This document shows, piece by piece, positions 1 through 7,492 of a stretch of DNA of 64,000 nt. Below the pieces are notes generated by a model. That model had not been told where the DNA came from, did no database searches, and saw only the letters and a list, made by a program, of their open reading frames with translations. A program made the position numbers and the translations under genes. Origin of the DNA: Clostridiales bacterium (GTDB taxonomy: Bacteria; Bacillota; Clostridia; TANB77; CAG-508); assembly GCA_003525075.1 (NCBI GenBank), contig DQFO01000009.1:64548-128547 (forward strand). Direction: 5' to 3'. Numbering within the stretch: the first letter of the stretch is position 1; each line of letters starts with the position of its first letter.

Positions 1-1
1 T

Positions 2-1165
2 GTTGTAAATACATGTACAGTTACAAATATGTCTGACAGAAAATCAAGACAAGCCTTAAGAAAAGTAAAAGATAAGAACAAAGATGCAATAATAGTAGCA
101 ACAGGTTGTTATGCTCAAAGTTCAAAAGAAGAACTAGAGAAGATGCCTGAAATTGATGTTGTACTTGGAAACGAAGAAAAAAGAGATATAGTAAAATATG
201 TAGAAAAATATTTTGAACAAAATCAAAAATTAACAGCAGTTCAAGATATATCAGTCCAAAAAGAATTTGAAGATATGGGACAAATTTCATATACTGAAAA
301 AATAAGAGCAGTAATAAAAGTACAAGATGGATGTAACCAATTTTGCTCATATTGTATAATTCCATATGCAAGAGGAAGAGTGCGCAGTAGAAAAATAGAT
401 AGTATAATAAAAGAAATAGAACAAATTGCACAAAAAGGAATAAAAGAAGTTGTAATAACAGGAATACATCTTGCATCATATGGAAAAGACTTTGAAGAAA
501 ATATAGGTCTAATAGATTTATTAGAAGAAATAAATAAGATAGATGGAATAGTAAGAATAAGATTGGGCTCATTAGAACCAAAAATAATAACAGAAGAATT
601 TATGCAAAGACTAATAAAACTTGAAAAAATATGCCATCATTTTCATCTATCATTACAAAGTGGATGTGACAATACATTAAAAAGAATGAATAGAAAATAT
701 ACAACAAGTGAATTTGAAGAAATTGTTCAAAGATTAAGAAAATACTATAATGATGTAATTTTAACAACAGATATAATAGTTGGATTTCCAGGAGAAACTG
801 AAGAAGACTTTGAAACAACATATAATTATTTGAAAAAAATAAATTTTTACAAAATGCATGTATTTCCATATTCGCCAAGAAAAGGAACTGTTGCTGCAAA
901 AATGCCAGATCAAATACAAGGTGATATAAAAGAAAAAAGAAGTAAAAAATTAATTGAATTATCAAATGAAAATCAAAAACAATATAATCAAAATTTAATT
1001 GGAAAAGATGTAGAAGTATTATTTGAAGAAAAAAATAAAGAAGGATATTATAAAGGACATACTCAAAATTATATATTAGTAGAATATAAAACAGATGAAG
1101 AATTAGAAAATAAAATAGTAAAAGTAAATATAAAAAAAGCAGAAATAGAATATGTTATTGGATAG
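2..1165 (+). CDS. mtaB: tRNA t6A37 methylthiotransferase MtaB, 5'-truncated by window edge
   Basis: Radical-SAM methylthiotransferase that adds a methylthio group to N6-threonylcarbamoyladenosine at position 37 of tRNAs. The reading frame is open from base 2, so the true start lies upstream of the window; the ATG at 29 is internal. The first codons give NTCTVT, the conserved N-terminal 4Fe-4S cysteine motif. A second cluster cysteine is in TGCYAQ, and the radical-SAM motif CNQFCSYC follows at about 333-356. The last 55 or so residues look like a TRAM domain. About 387 residues are visible, against roughly 430-450 for complete family members. The gene ends with TAG. The family is clear; choosing MtaB over MiaB rests on overall motif style. 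Confidence 0.88.
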   Translation, partial: VVNTCTVTNMSDRKSRQALRKVKDKNKDAIIVATGCYAQSSKEELEKMPEIDVVLGNEEKRDIVKYVEKYFEQNQKLTAVQDISVQKEFEDMGQISYTEKIRAVIKVQDGCNQFCSYCIIPYARGRVRSRKIDSIIKEIEQIAQKGIKEVVITGIHLASYGKDFEENIGLIDLLEEINKIDGIVRIRLGSLEPKIITEEFMQRLIKLEKICHHFHLSLQSGCDNTLKRMNRKYTTSEFEEIVQRLRKYYNDVILTTDIIVGFPGETEEDFETTYNYLKKINFYKMHVFPYSPRKGTVAAKMPDQIQGDIKEKRSKKLIELSNENQKQYNQNLIGKDVEVLFEEKNKEGYYKGHTQNYILVEYKTDEELENKIVKVNIKKAEIEYVIG

Positions 1166-1215
1166 ATATGTTACAATTGTAATATTTTTGTAATATAAAC
1201 TTAATATAAAATAAC

Positions 1216-1244
1216 TTGAAAAAAATACACATCTATTATATAAA
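1216..1244 (+). promoter_or_regulatory. sigma-A-type promoter for the 1281 gene
   Basis: TTGAAA (1216-1221) and TATAAA (1239-1244) are separated by 17 nt, about 37 nt before the start codon. Confidence 0.55.
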
Positions 1245-1280
1245 TATAATAGAAAAAATAAACACAAAGGAGGAAGAAAT

Positions 1281-1622
1281 ATGGCAAATATAGAAAAAGT
1301 TTCAGGTGTTTTTGGTGGAATAAAAACAGATGAACCAATTCAAAATTGTGGAAATAATGGAATCGGAATCGAAAATGCAATAAACATAAATGGTGAGAAT
1401 ACAATTAATAATTCAAGTACAGGAACAAACTTGCCTGCAAAAAATACTTTTTGGAATAAAGTAAAATCAGTATTATTCTATGATATAAAAGTAGAATTAA
1501 CACCATATGAACAAAAAGTAGAAGATGAAGTAAATGAATTTTTACATCAAGAAGTTACTTGGACAAAAGTTAAGAATTTCTTATTTCAAGAAGTAACATT
1601 TGGAAAAAAGAAAAATTTGTAG
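1281..1622 (+). CDS. hypothetical 113-residue protein with an internal repeat
   Basis: Function not recognised. The start ATG follows a strong AAAGGAGG ribosome-binding site (about 1267-1274). The N-terminal half is rich in Gly and Asn (about residues 10-55). The C-terminal half contains two copies of an aromatic/basic segment, WNKVKSVLF and WTKVKNFLF, about 40 residues apart and each followed by a short beta-type stretch. No signal peptide or membrane segment is apparent. It has its own promoter and terminator between mtaB and adk, so it is probably a single-gene unit. Base composition matches the genome. Confidence 0.7.
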   Translation: MANIEKVSGVFGGIKTDEPIQNCGNNGIGIENAININGENTINNSSTGTNLPAKNTFWNKVKSVLFYDIKVELTPYEQKVEDEVNEFLHQEVTWTKVKNFLFQEVTFGKKKNL

Positions 1623-1644
1623 AATGAAATAATAAAAAAAGGAA

Positions 1645-1673
1645 AAAATAGCAAGAAAGACTTGCTATTTTTT
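1645..1673 (+). terminator. intrinsic terminator after the 1281 gene
   Basis: Arms AATAGCAAG (1647-1655) and CTTGCTATT (1661-1669) around a 5-nt loop, followed by a T run. The arms match those of the recA terminator at 24927. Confidence 0.85.
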
Positions 1674-1777
1674 ATGTTTTAGAGTAAAATATAGTCGTCA
1701 AAAAAGGGAATAATCCCAAAAAGAGAAGGAATAGCTACAAAAATTAGGCTAGAACCTCAAGAAAGGAAAGAAAAAAT

Positions 1778-2443
1778 ATGAATATAATTATGTTAGGAGC
1801 ACAAGGAACAGGAAAAGGAACTGTTGCAGGATTAATCAGTGAACAAACAGGATTACCACAAATATCAACAGGAGATATATTCAGAAAAAATATAAGTGAG
1901 AAAACACCACTTGGAGTAGAAGCTGACAAATATATATCAAAAGGAAATTTAGTACCAGATGATATAACTGTACCAATGGTTGAAGACAGATTAACATGGG
2001 ATGATGCTAAAAATGGAGTAATATTAGACGGATTTCCAAGAACAATAGAACAAGCAGAAAAACTAGATAAAATCTTAGCTAAGAAAGGTGAAAAAATAGA
2101 TTTAGTAATAAATCTAGTAACACCAAAAGAAGAGATAATAGACAGAATGCTAACAAGAAGAGTTTGCACAAATCAAGATTGTAAAGCAACATATAATATA
2201 AAATTACATCCACCAGTAAAAGAAGGAATTTGTGACAAATGTGGCTCACCACTAAAACAAAGAGCTGATGACTCAGATCCAGAAGCAATAAAAAGAAGAT
2301 TAGAAATTTATGAAGAAAAAACAAGCCCATTAGTAGAATATTATAAAGAAAAAGGTGTACTAAGAACAGAAACAGTTAGTATATCAATAAATAGAATGGG
2401 AAAAGATGTTGCAAATGATGTTGTAAGAGACATAAAAAAATAG
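1778..2443 (+). CDS. adk: adenylate kinase
   Basis: Catalyses ATP + AMP = 2 ADP in the cytoplasm. The phosphate-binding loop GAQGTGKGT lies at residues 7-15; most homologues have GxPGxGKGT, so Gln replaces the usual Pro. DGFPRT follows in the AMP/core region. The LID domain carries four cysteines (about C130, C135, C152, C155), the zinc-binding long form typical of Gram-positive bacteria. Length 221 residues is normal. The ribosome-binding site is AAGAAAGGAAAG, 6-7 nt upstream. In many Firmicutes adk follows secY; here it follows a small hypothetical gene, while map and infA still lie downstream in the usual order. Confidence 0.97.
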   Translation: MNIIMLGAQGTGKGTVAGLISEQTGLPQISTGDIFRKNISEKTPLGVEADKYISKGNLVPDDITVPMVEDRLTWDDAKNGVILDGFPRTIEQAEKLDKILAKKGEKIDLVINLVTPKEEIIDRMLTRRVCTNQDCKATYNIKLHPPVKEGICDKCGSPLKQRADDSDPEAIKRRLEIYEEKTSPLVEYYKEKGVLRTETVSISINRMGKDVANDVVRDIKK

Positions 2444-2449
2444 TCTAAA

Positions 2450-2475
2450 TAGCTTGCTTAAATATAAGCAAGCTA
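2450..2475 (+). other. perfect hairpin between adk and map
   Basis: Eleven-base arms TAGCTTGCTTA and TAAGCAAGCTA around an AATA loop. No T run follows, so it may be an RNA-processing or attenuation hairpin rather than a strong terminator. Confidence 0.55.
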
Positions 2476-2595
2476 CATATTAATATTGGTATTGTGCCTA
2501 AGGAAAAAGACGCAAGTTTGTTAATACGCATCTAGTTTTGAAATAAACAATTTTTTCGAAACTACAAATTATATATTTTGAAGGGAAGAATAAAA

Positions 2596-3366
2596 ATGGT
2601 AACAATAAAATCAAAAAAAGAAATAGAATTAATGAGAGAAGCTGGAAGAGTAACAGCTTTAACACATAAAGCAATAGAAGAAGCAATAAAACCAGGAATG
2701 ACAACAGCAGATATAGACAAAATAGCTGAAGAAACAATGAAAAAGAATGGAGCAATATCAGCAGAAAAAGGATATGATCCAGGAATAAGAGGAATACCAC
2801 CATATCCAGCATCAACATGTATTTCAGTAAATGATGTAGTAATACATGGAATTCCATCAAAGAAAACAATAATAAAAGATGGAGACATAGTAAGTGTAGA
2901 CTTAGTTGCATTAAAAAACGGATATAATGGTGATGCAGCAAGAACATTTATGGTAGGAAATGTATCACCAGAAGCCAAAAGACTAGTAGAAGTAACAAAA
3001 CAAGCATTTTTTGAAGGAATAAAATATGCTAGAAAAGGAAATAGAATTGGAGATATTTCACATGCAATTGGAGAATATGTAAAATCACAAGGATATTCTG
3101 TAGTAAGAGAATTTGAAGGACATGGAATAGGAAAAGAAATGCATGAAGAACCAGAAATACCAAATTACGGAAAAGCTGGAAGAGGAATAAGACTTGAACC
3201 TGGTATGACATTGGCAATAGAACCAATGGTAATTGCAGGAAAACCAGATATTTGGGAATTAGAAGATGGATGGACAATTGTAACACAAGATGGAAGTTTA
3301 GCAGCACATTATGAAAATACAATTTTAATTACAGAAAATGATCCAGAAATATTGACAATCATTTAA
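2596..3366 (+). CDS. map: methionine aminopeptidase type I
   Basis: Removes N-terminal methionine from nascent proteins; cytosolic dimetal hydrolase. The five metal ligands fit the family D-D-H-E-E pattern: Asp in VSVDLV, Asp in NGDAARTF, His in EGHGIGKEMHEEP, Glu in AIEPMV and Glu in YENTILIT. The ATG at 2596 is preferred because AAGGGA sits 9 nt upstream; the in-frame TTG at 2578 has no ribosome-binding site. Length 256 residues is normal for a type Ia enzyme. The last codons overlap the -35 box of the infA promoter. Confidence 0.96.
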   Translation: MVTIKSKKEIELMREAGRVTALTHKAIEEAIKPGMTTADIDKIAEETMKKNGAISAEKGYDPGIRGIPPYPASTCISVNDVVIHGIPSKKTIIKDGDIVSVDLVALKNGYNGDAARTFMVGNVSPEAKRLVEVTKQAFFEGIKYARKGNRIGDISHAIGEYVKSQGYSVVREFEGHGIGKEMHEEPEIPNYGKAGRGIRLEPGMTLAIEPMVIAGKPDIWELEDGWTIVTQDGSLAAHYENTILITENDPEILTII

Positions 3367-3380
3367 AAGTGTTATATAAT
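3353..3380 (+). promoter_or_regulatory. consensus promoter at the 3' end of map, for infA and the ribosomal genes
   Basis: Perfect TTGACA (3353-3358), 16-nt spacer, perfect TATAAT (3375-3380). The -35 box lies inside the last codons of map. A small CCAATTT/AAATTGG hairpin (3395-3415) follows in the leader. Confidence 0.75.
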
Positions 3381-3491
3381 AAATGAGTTAAAACCCAATT
3401 TCTACGAAAAATTGGCAAAAAAGTAAGAAAAATCTAAATACAATAACATGTTTTTAGAATTTTATTGCTCTTTAAGAAGGAGGAAAAAAAC

Positions 3492-3710
3492 TTGGCAAAG
3501 GAAGATGTTATAGAAGTAGAAGGAGTAGTTGTTGAAACACTACCAAATACAACTTTTAAAGTAGAACTTGAAAATGGACACCAAATATTAGGCCATATTT
3601 CAGGAAAACTAAGAATGAACTATATAAAAATATTACCAGGAGACAAAGTAAAAGTTGAACTATCACCATATGACTTAACAAGAGGAAGAATTACTTGGAG
3701 AGCAAAATAA
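3492..3710 (+). CDS. infA: translation initiation factor IF-1
   Basis: S1/OB-fold protein that occupies the ribosomal A site during initiation. The protein is 72 residues, the normal IF-1 size, and begins AKEDVIEVEGVVVETLPN. It contains the conserved GHISGKLRMNYIKILPGD and ends RGRITWR. The start is TTG at 3492, with AAGAAGGAGGA (3474-3484) as ribosome-binding site; a longer in-frame start at 3465 would place this site inside the gene. It is the first gene after the promoter at 3353-3380. Confidence 0.95.
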   Translation: MAKEDVIEVEGVVVETLPNTTFKVELENGHQILGHISGKLRMNYIKILPGDKVKVELSPYDLTRGRITWRAK

Positions 3711-3828
3711 AATTTAAAAAACATATTGGAATTTATGAAGAATATTATAAAATAAATTTGAAACGTAAATTAACCCAATTATATAAAAATCAAGTTTGAA
3801 GACACAACTTAATTCACAAGGCGAAGGT

Positions 3829-3868
3829 CATTCCTTAGCCCAAGTGGAATGCGGCAAGCTAAGGAATG
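3829..3868 (+). promoter_or_regulatory. leader hairpin between infA and rpmJ
   Basis: Arms CATTCCTTAGC (3829-3839) and GCTAAGGAATG (3858-3868), an 11-bp perfect stem with an 18-nt loop, 31 nt before the rpmJ start. It is GC-richer than its surroundings. Possible ribosomal-protein-binding or processing site; which protein is unknown. Confidence 0.5.
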
Positions 3869-3898
3869 TCTGAAGACAATTTAAGGAGGTGCAAAGAA

Positions 3899-4012
3899 AT
3901 GAAGGTTAGACCATCAGTAAAGAAAATGTGTGACAAATGCAAAGTAATAAAAAGAAAAGGTGTAATTAGAGTTATTTGTGAAAACCCTAAACACAAACAA
4001 AGACAAGGTTAA
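3899..4012 (+). CDS. rpmJ: ribosomal protein L36 (bL36)
   Basis: The smallest large-subunit protein, 37 residues. It starts MKVRPSVKKMCDKCKVIKRK and ends KHKQRQG, which is diagnostic. The zinc ribbon ligands C-x2-C, C and H (CDKC and CENPKH) are all present, so this is the zinc-binding form. The ribosome-binding site AAGGAGGTG is ideally spaced, and the sequence GGAGGTGCAAAGAAA around it recurs in front of rpsM. Position between infA and rpsM is the normal Firmicutes order. Confidence 0.97.
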   Translation: MKVRPSVKKMCDKCKVIKRKGVIRVICENPKHKQRQG

Positions 4013-4026
4013 TTCCTTAAGTTTAT

Positions 4027-4084
4027 AACACAAATAAGGTAGCGGCTGTTTAACATATAGATGTTAACATATCAAATTTGTGTT
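4027..4084 (+). promoter_or_regulatory. structured leader upstream of rpsM
   Basis: A closing stem pairs AACACAAAT (4027-4035) with ATTTGTGTT (4076-4084). It encloses a second hairpin in which TGTTTAACAT faces ATGTTAACA (about 4047-4069) around ATAG. It sits in the 179-nt gap between rpmJ and rpsM. In other bacteria the alpha operon is controlled by S4 binding upstream of rpsM, so this is a candidate site; the ligand assignment is inference. Confidence 0.5.
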
Positions 4085-4191
4085 TATATATATGTCCAAT
4101 ATTAATTTTTAAAGATCTATTAAATTAGATGCATTTCACCTTTAAAAAAAATAAGGACAAACAAATAAAAAATTTGGAGGTGCAAAGAAAC

Positions 4192-4569
4192 ATGGCTCGT
4201 ATAGCAGGAGTAGACTTACCTAAAGAAAAAAGAGTAGAAATAGGACTTACATATATTTATGGTATAGGAGTAGCTAGCTCAAACAAAATATTAGCAAAAG
4301 CTGGAGTAAACCCAGACACAAGAGTTAAAGATTTAACTGATGAAGAAGTTAATAGCATAAGAAAAGTTATTGACGAATCATACAAAGTTGAAGGCGATTT
4401 AAGAAGAGAAGTAGCTCTTAATATAAAAAGATTAACTGAAATTGGATGCTACAGAGGATTAAGACATAGAAGAAGTCTTCCAGTAAGAGGACAAAGAACT
4501 AAAACTAATGCTCGTACAAGAAAAGGTCCAAGAAAATTAGTAAGTAGATCAAAGAAAGATGTAAAATAA
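4192..4569 (+). CDS. rpsM: ribosomal protein S13 (uS13)
   Basis: Small-subunit head protein contacting the P-site tRNA and bridging to the large subunit. 125 residues beginning ARIAGVDLPKEKR, with GIG (helix-hairpin-helix region), CYRGLRHRRSLPVRGQRTKTNARTRKG near the C-terminus and a basic tail. The start ATG at 4192 follows TTGGAGGTG; an in-frame ATG at 4129 would add 21 lysine-rich residues with no family support. First gene of the alpha-operon-like block. Confidence 0.97.
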   Translation: MARIAGVDLPKEKRVEIGLTYIYGIGVASSNKILAKAGVNPDTRVKDLTDEEVNSIRKVIDESYKVEGDLRREVALNIKRLTEIGCYRGLRHRRSLPVRGQRTKTNARTRKGPRKLVSRSKKDVK

Positions 4570-4618
4570 GACTTTTAAAACAGTGTAAAACTGTTATATA
4601 AGGAGGGAAATAAGAACA

Positions 4619-5017
4619 ATGGCTAACAAAAATGTTGCAAAAAAACCAGTAGCTAGAAGAAATAGAAAAAACATCGATAAAGGTGCTGCACATATTCATT
4701 CTAGTTTCAATAATACAATAGTAACAATAACAGATACAAACGGAAATACAATTTCATGGGGAAGTGCTGGAGGACAAGGTTTCAAAGGTTCAAGAAAAAG
4801 CACACCATTCGCAGCTGGAGAAGTTGCTGAAAAAGCAGCTAAAGAAGCTATGGAACATGGATTAAAAACAGTTGAAGTATATGTTAAAGGTCCAGGAGCA
4901 GGTAGAGAATCAGCAATAAGATCTTTACAAGCTGCAGGATTAGAAATCAGTAGCATCAAAGATGTTACACCAATCCCACATAACGGATGTAGACCACCAA
5001 AAAGAAGAAGAGTATAA
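4619..5017 (+). CDS. rpsK: ribosomal protein S11 (uS11)
   Basis: Small-subunit platform protein near the mRNA exit channel. 132 residues with the diagnostic GAAHIHSSFNNTIVTITD, SWGSAGGQGFKGSRKSTPFAA and the C-terminal TPIPHNGCRPPKRRRV. AAGGAGGG precedes the start at good spacing. It lies 49 nt after rpsM, so it is cotranscribed. Confidence 0.98.
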   Translation: MANKNVAKKPVARRNRKNIDKGAAHIHSSFNNTIVTITDTNGNTISWGSAGGQGFKGSRKSTPFAAGEVAEKAAKEAMEHGLKTVEVYVKGPGAGRESAIRSLQAAGLEISSIKDVTPIPHNGCRPPKRRRV

Positions 5018-5096
5018 TTTTTTATACTTAGGTGGATTATAAAAAAAAATTTAAAATTAAGAATATAAATAAAATATAATGAAAGAGGTGTAAAAG

Positions 5097-5723
5097 ATGG
5101 CACGTTATACAGACGAACAATGTCGTATTTGCCGTAGAGAAGGACAAAAATTGTTCTTAAAAGGTTCAAGATGTTATTCTGATAAATGCAGTATTTCTAG
5201 AAGAAATTATGCTCCAGGACAACACGGACAAAAAAGAGCTAAACTTTCTGAATACGGAACTCAATTAAGAGAAAAACAAAAAACAAAATCATACTATGGA
5301 GTTGGAGAAAAACAATTTAGAGGATATTTCGAAATGGCATCTAATAAAAAAGGAATCACAGGTGAAAACTTACTACAAATATTAGAAAGCAGATTAGATA
5401 ATGTTGTATATAGATTAGGATTTGGAGCTTCAAGAGCTCAAGCAAGACAACTTGTAAACCATGGACAATTTGCAGTTAATGGACAAAGAGTTGATATACC
5501 ATCTTACTTAGTTAAAGCAGGAGATGTTATAACAGTAAGAGAAAACAAAAAAGAAAATGGAGCTATAAAAGCAAATATTGAAGCAAATTCAGCAAGACCA
5601 GTTCCAGCTTGGTTGGAATTAAATAACGAAACTTTAAGTGGTAAAGTAGTAAGATTAGCATCAAGAGAAGATGTTGATATTCCAGTTGAAGAGCATTTAA
5701 TAGTAGAGCTTTACTCTAAATAA
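5097..5723 (+). CDS. rpsD: ribosomal protein S4 (uS4), zinc-binding form
   Basis: Primary 16S rRNA-binding protein and, in other bacteria, translational repressor of the alpha operon. 208 residues. The N-terminus (about residues 8-32) has four cysteines in CRICRREGQK and CYSDKC, the zinc-containing C+ form common in Clostridia. The S4 RNA-binding domain follows (RLDNVVYRLGFGASRAQARQLVNHG). GAAAGAGGTG is the ribosome-binding site. Lying between rpsK and rpoA, it can exert operon autoregulation. Confidence 0.98.
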   Translation: MARYTDEQCRICRREGQKLFLKGSRCYSDKCSISRRNYAPGQHGQKRAKLSEYGTQLREKQKTKSYYGVGEKQFRGYFEMASNKKGITGENLLQILESRLDNVVYRLGFGASRAQARQLVNHGQFAVNGQRVDIPSYLVKAGDVITVRENKKENGAIKANIEANSARPVPAWLELNNETLSGKVVRLASREDVDIPVEEHLIVELYSK

Positions 5724-5757
5724 TAGTTTTTAATTAGAAAAATATTAGGAGGTAGAA

Positions 5758-6705
5758 ATGATAGAATTTGAAAAGCCAAATATTGAATGTCTAGAGGTTG
5801 ATGATAATAACAATTATGCAAAATTTGTATGTGAACCATTAGAAAGAGGATATGGCGTTACAATTGGAAATTCTTTAAGACGTATATTACTTTCATCTTT
5901 AACAGGATGTGCATTAACAAGTGTTAAAATTGAAGGTGTTTTACATGAATTTTCAAGCATACCAAATGTTGTAGAAGATGTTCCAGAAATTATAGTAAAC
6001 TTAAAAAATGTTAGACTAAAATTTACTGAAAACGAAGAAAAAGTTATGAGAATTAACTTTAAAGGAGAGGGAGAAGTAACTGCAGGAGATATCATTACAG
6101 ATGGAACTGTAGAAATATTAAATCCAGACTTACATATAGCAACTGTTGCTGAGGGTGGACAATTGATTATGGAATTAACAGCAGATATGGGAAGAGGATA
6201 TTCCCCTTCTGAAAAGAACAAAAAACCAAACCAAGACATATCTGTGCTTCCAATAGATTCAATTTATACACCAGTAAAAAAAGTAAATTATCAAGTAAAA
6301 AACACTAGAGTAGGCCAAATGGTTGATTATGATAAATTAATTATAGAAGTATGGACAGATGGAAGCTTAAAAGCTCATGAAGCATTAAGTTTAGCTGCCA
6401 AAGTTATGACAGGACATCTAGAATTATTTATAGATTTATCAGAAGCAACAAAAAATACACAAGTTATGATTGAAAAAGAAGAATCTAAGAAAGAGAAAGT
6501 ATTAGAAACTTCAATTGAAGAATTAGAATTATCTGTACGTTCATTCAATTGCTTAAAGAGAGCAGGAATATCTACAGTAGAAGATTTAACAAATAGATCT
6601 GAAAATGATATGATGAAAGTTAGAAATTTAGGAAAGAAATCTTTAGATGAAGTAATTGCAAAATTACATTCATTAGGGCTAAATTTCAGACAAGAAGATG
6701 AATAA
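5758..6705 (+). CDS. rpoA: RNA polymerase alpha subunit
   Basis: Scaffold for RNA polymerase assembly and contact point for UP elements and activators. 315 residues. The N-terminal dimerisation domain includes GYGVTIGNSLRRILLSSLTG. The C-terminal domain after a Lys/Glu-rich linker (about residues 240-255) contains LELSVRSFNCLKRAGISTVEDL with its helix-hairpin-helix. The start is preceded by AGGAGG. Normal length and position. Confidence 0.98.
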   Translation: MIEFEKPNIECLEVDDNNNYAKFVCEPLERGYGVTIGNSLRRILLSSLTGCALTSVKIEGVLHEFSSIPNVVEDVPEIIVNLKNVRLKFTENEEKVMRINFKGEGEVTAGDIITDGTVEILNPDLHIATVAEGGQLIMELTADMGRGYSPSEKNKKPNQDISVLPIDSIYTPVKKVNYQVKNTRVGQMVDYDKLIIEVWTDGSLKAHEALSLAAKVMTGHLELFIDLSEATKNTQVMIEKEESKKEKVLETSIEELELSVRSFNCLKRAGISTVEDLTNRSENDMMKVRNLGKKSLDEVIAKLHSLGLNFRQEDE

Positions 6706-6728
6706 AATTTAATAAAGAGGTGAAAGAA

Positions 6729-7238
6729 GTGGCTACAAATAGAAAATTAGGTAGAACAACTGATATAAGAAATGCTATGTTAAAAACTTTAACAACAGAT
6801 TTAATCTTAAAAGGTAAAGTTGAAACAACAGAAGCTAGAGCAAAAGAAGTAAAAGCTATTGCAGATAGCATAATAGCATTAGCAATAAAAGAAAAAGATA
6901 ACTTTGAAACAGTAGATGCTAAAGTAGTAAAAGCTAAATTAGATTCTAAAGGTAACAAAGTTACAGAATTAGTAAAAAGCAAAAATGGTAATGAATATCT
7001 AAAAGTTGTTAAAGAAGAAACAACTGAAAAGAGACAAAAAGATATGCCATCAAGATTAAATGCTAGAAGAAAAATAATGACAAAATTAAACAAAGTTGAA
7101 GGCGAAGATGTAATGGCAAAATTATTCAATGAAATCGCTCCAAAATACGAAGGTAGAGTTGGTGGATATACAAGAATAGTTAAAGCTGGTCCTCGTAGAG
7201 GAGATGCTGCTGAAGTAGCTATATTACAATTAGTTTAA
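6729..7238 (+). CDS. rplQ: ribosomal protein L17 (bL17), long form
   Basis: Large-subunit protein near the exit tunnel. The core motifs RKLGRTTDIRNAMLKTL and VGGYTRIVKAGPRRGDAAEVAILQL are present. The GTG at 6729 is preferred because the upstream GTG (6720) lies inside the AGAGGTG ribosome-binding site. At about 169 residues it is longer than the usual 115-130. The extra 45 or so residues are a charged insertion (about residues 55-100) between the two conserved blocks. Long L17 variants are known in some Clostridia. Last gene of the ribosomal cluster; no terminator precedes the SAM riboswitch. Confidence 0.95.
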   Translation: MATNRKLGRTTDIRNAMLKTLTTDLILKGKVETTEARAKEVKAIADSIIALAIKEKDNFETVDAKVVKAKLDSKGNKVTELVKSKNGNEYLKVVKEETTEKRQKDMPSRLNARRKIMTKLNKVEGEDVMAKLFNEIAPKYEGRVGGYTRIVKAGPRRGDAAEVAILQLV

Positions 7239-7257
7239 TTATAAAATTGAATATATA

Positions 7258-7353
7258 TTATCAAGAGTGGAGTAGAGAACGGCTCGTTAATCCCACAGCA
7301 ACCTGCAGTATGTAAGGTGCTAATACCGGCAAAGCAAAAGCTTTGAGTGATGA
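7258..7353 (+). promoter_or_regulatory. SAM-I (S-box) riboswitch aptamer
   Basis: Contains the S-box signatures TCAAGAGTGG, CAGCAACCTGC, GGTGCTAATACCGG and TTGAGTGATGA in order. P1 pairs TTATCA (7258-7263) with TGATGA (7348-7353), with one G-T pair. S-adenosylmethionine binding favours the terminator at 7368-7398 and shuts off metK. It starts only 20 nt after the rplQ stop. Confidence 0.93.
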
Positions 7354-7367
7354 TTTTTTTGAAAAAG

Positions 7368-7398
7368 ACTCATAGCAAGCGCTAAGAGTTCTTTTTTT
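7368..7398 (+). terminator. riboswitch-controlled terminator of metK
   Basis: ACTCATAGC (7368-7376) pairs with GCTAAGAGT (7381-7389) with one A-A mismatch; a TCTTTTTTT run follows. This is the expression platform of the S-box. Confidence 0.88.
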
Positions 7399-7492
7399 GT
7401 TATATTAGAAAGGTTCTATTTTAGACAGATTAAATATAAGAATTTATTATAACTCAAAGTAGAATAATAAATATGAAAGGAAACGAAGAAAT

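Noticed and set aside
21..581. Long Leu/Phe-rich minus-strand open frames opposite plus-strand genes throughout the window
   Set aside because: They mirror A-rich codons of real genes, have no ribosome-binding sites and no family motifs.
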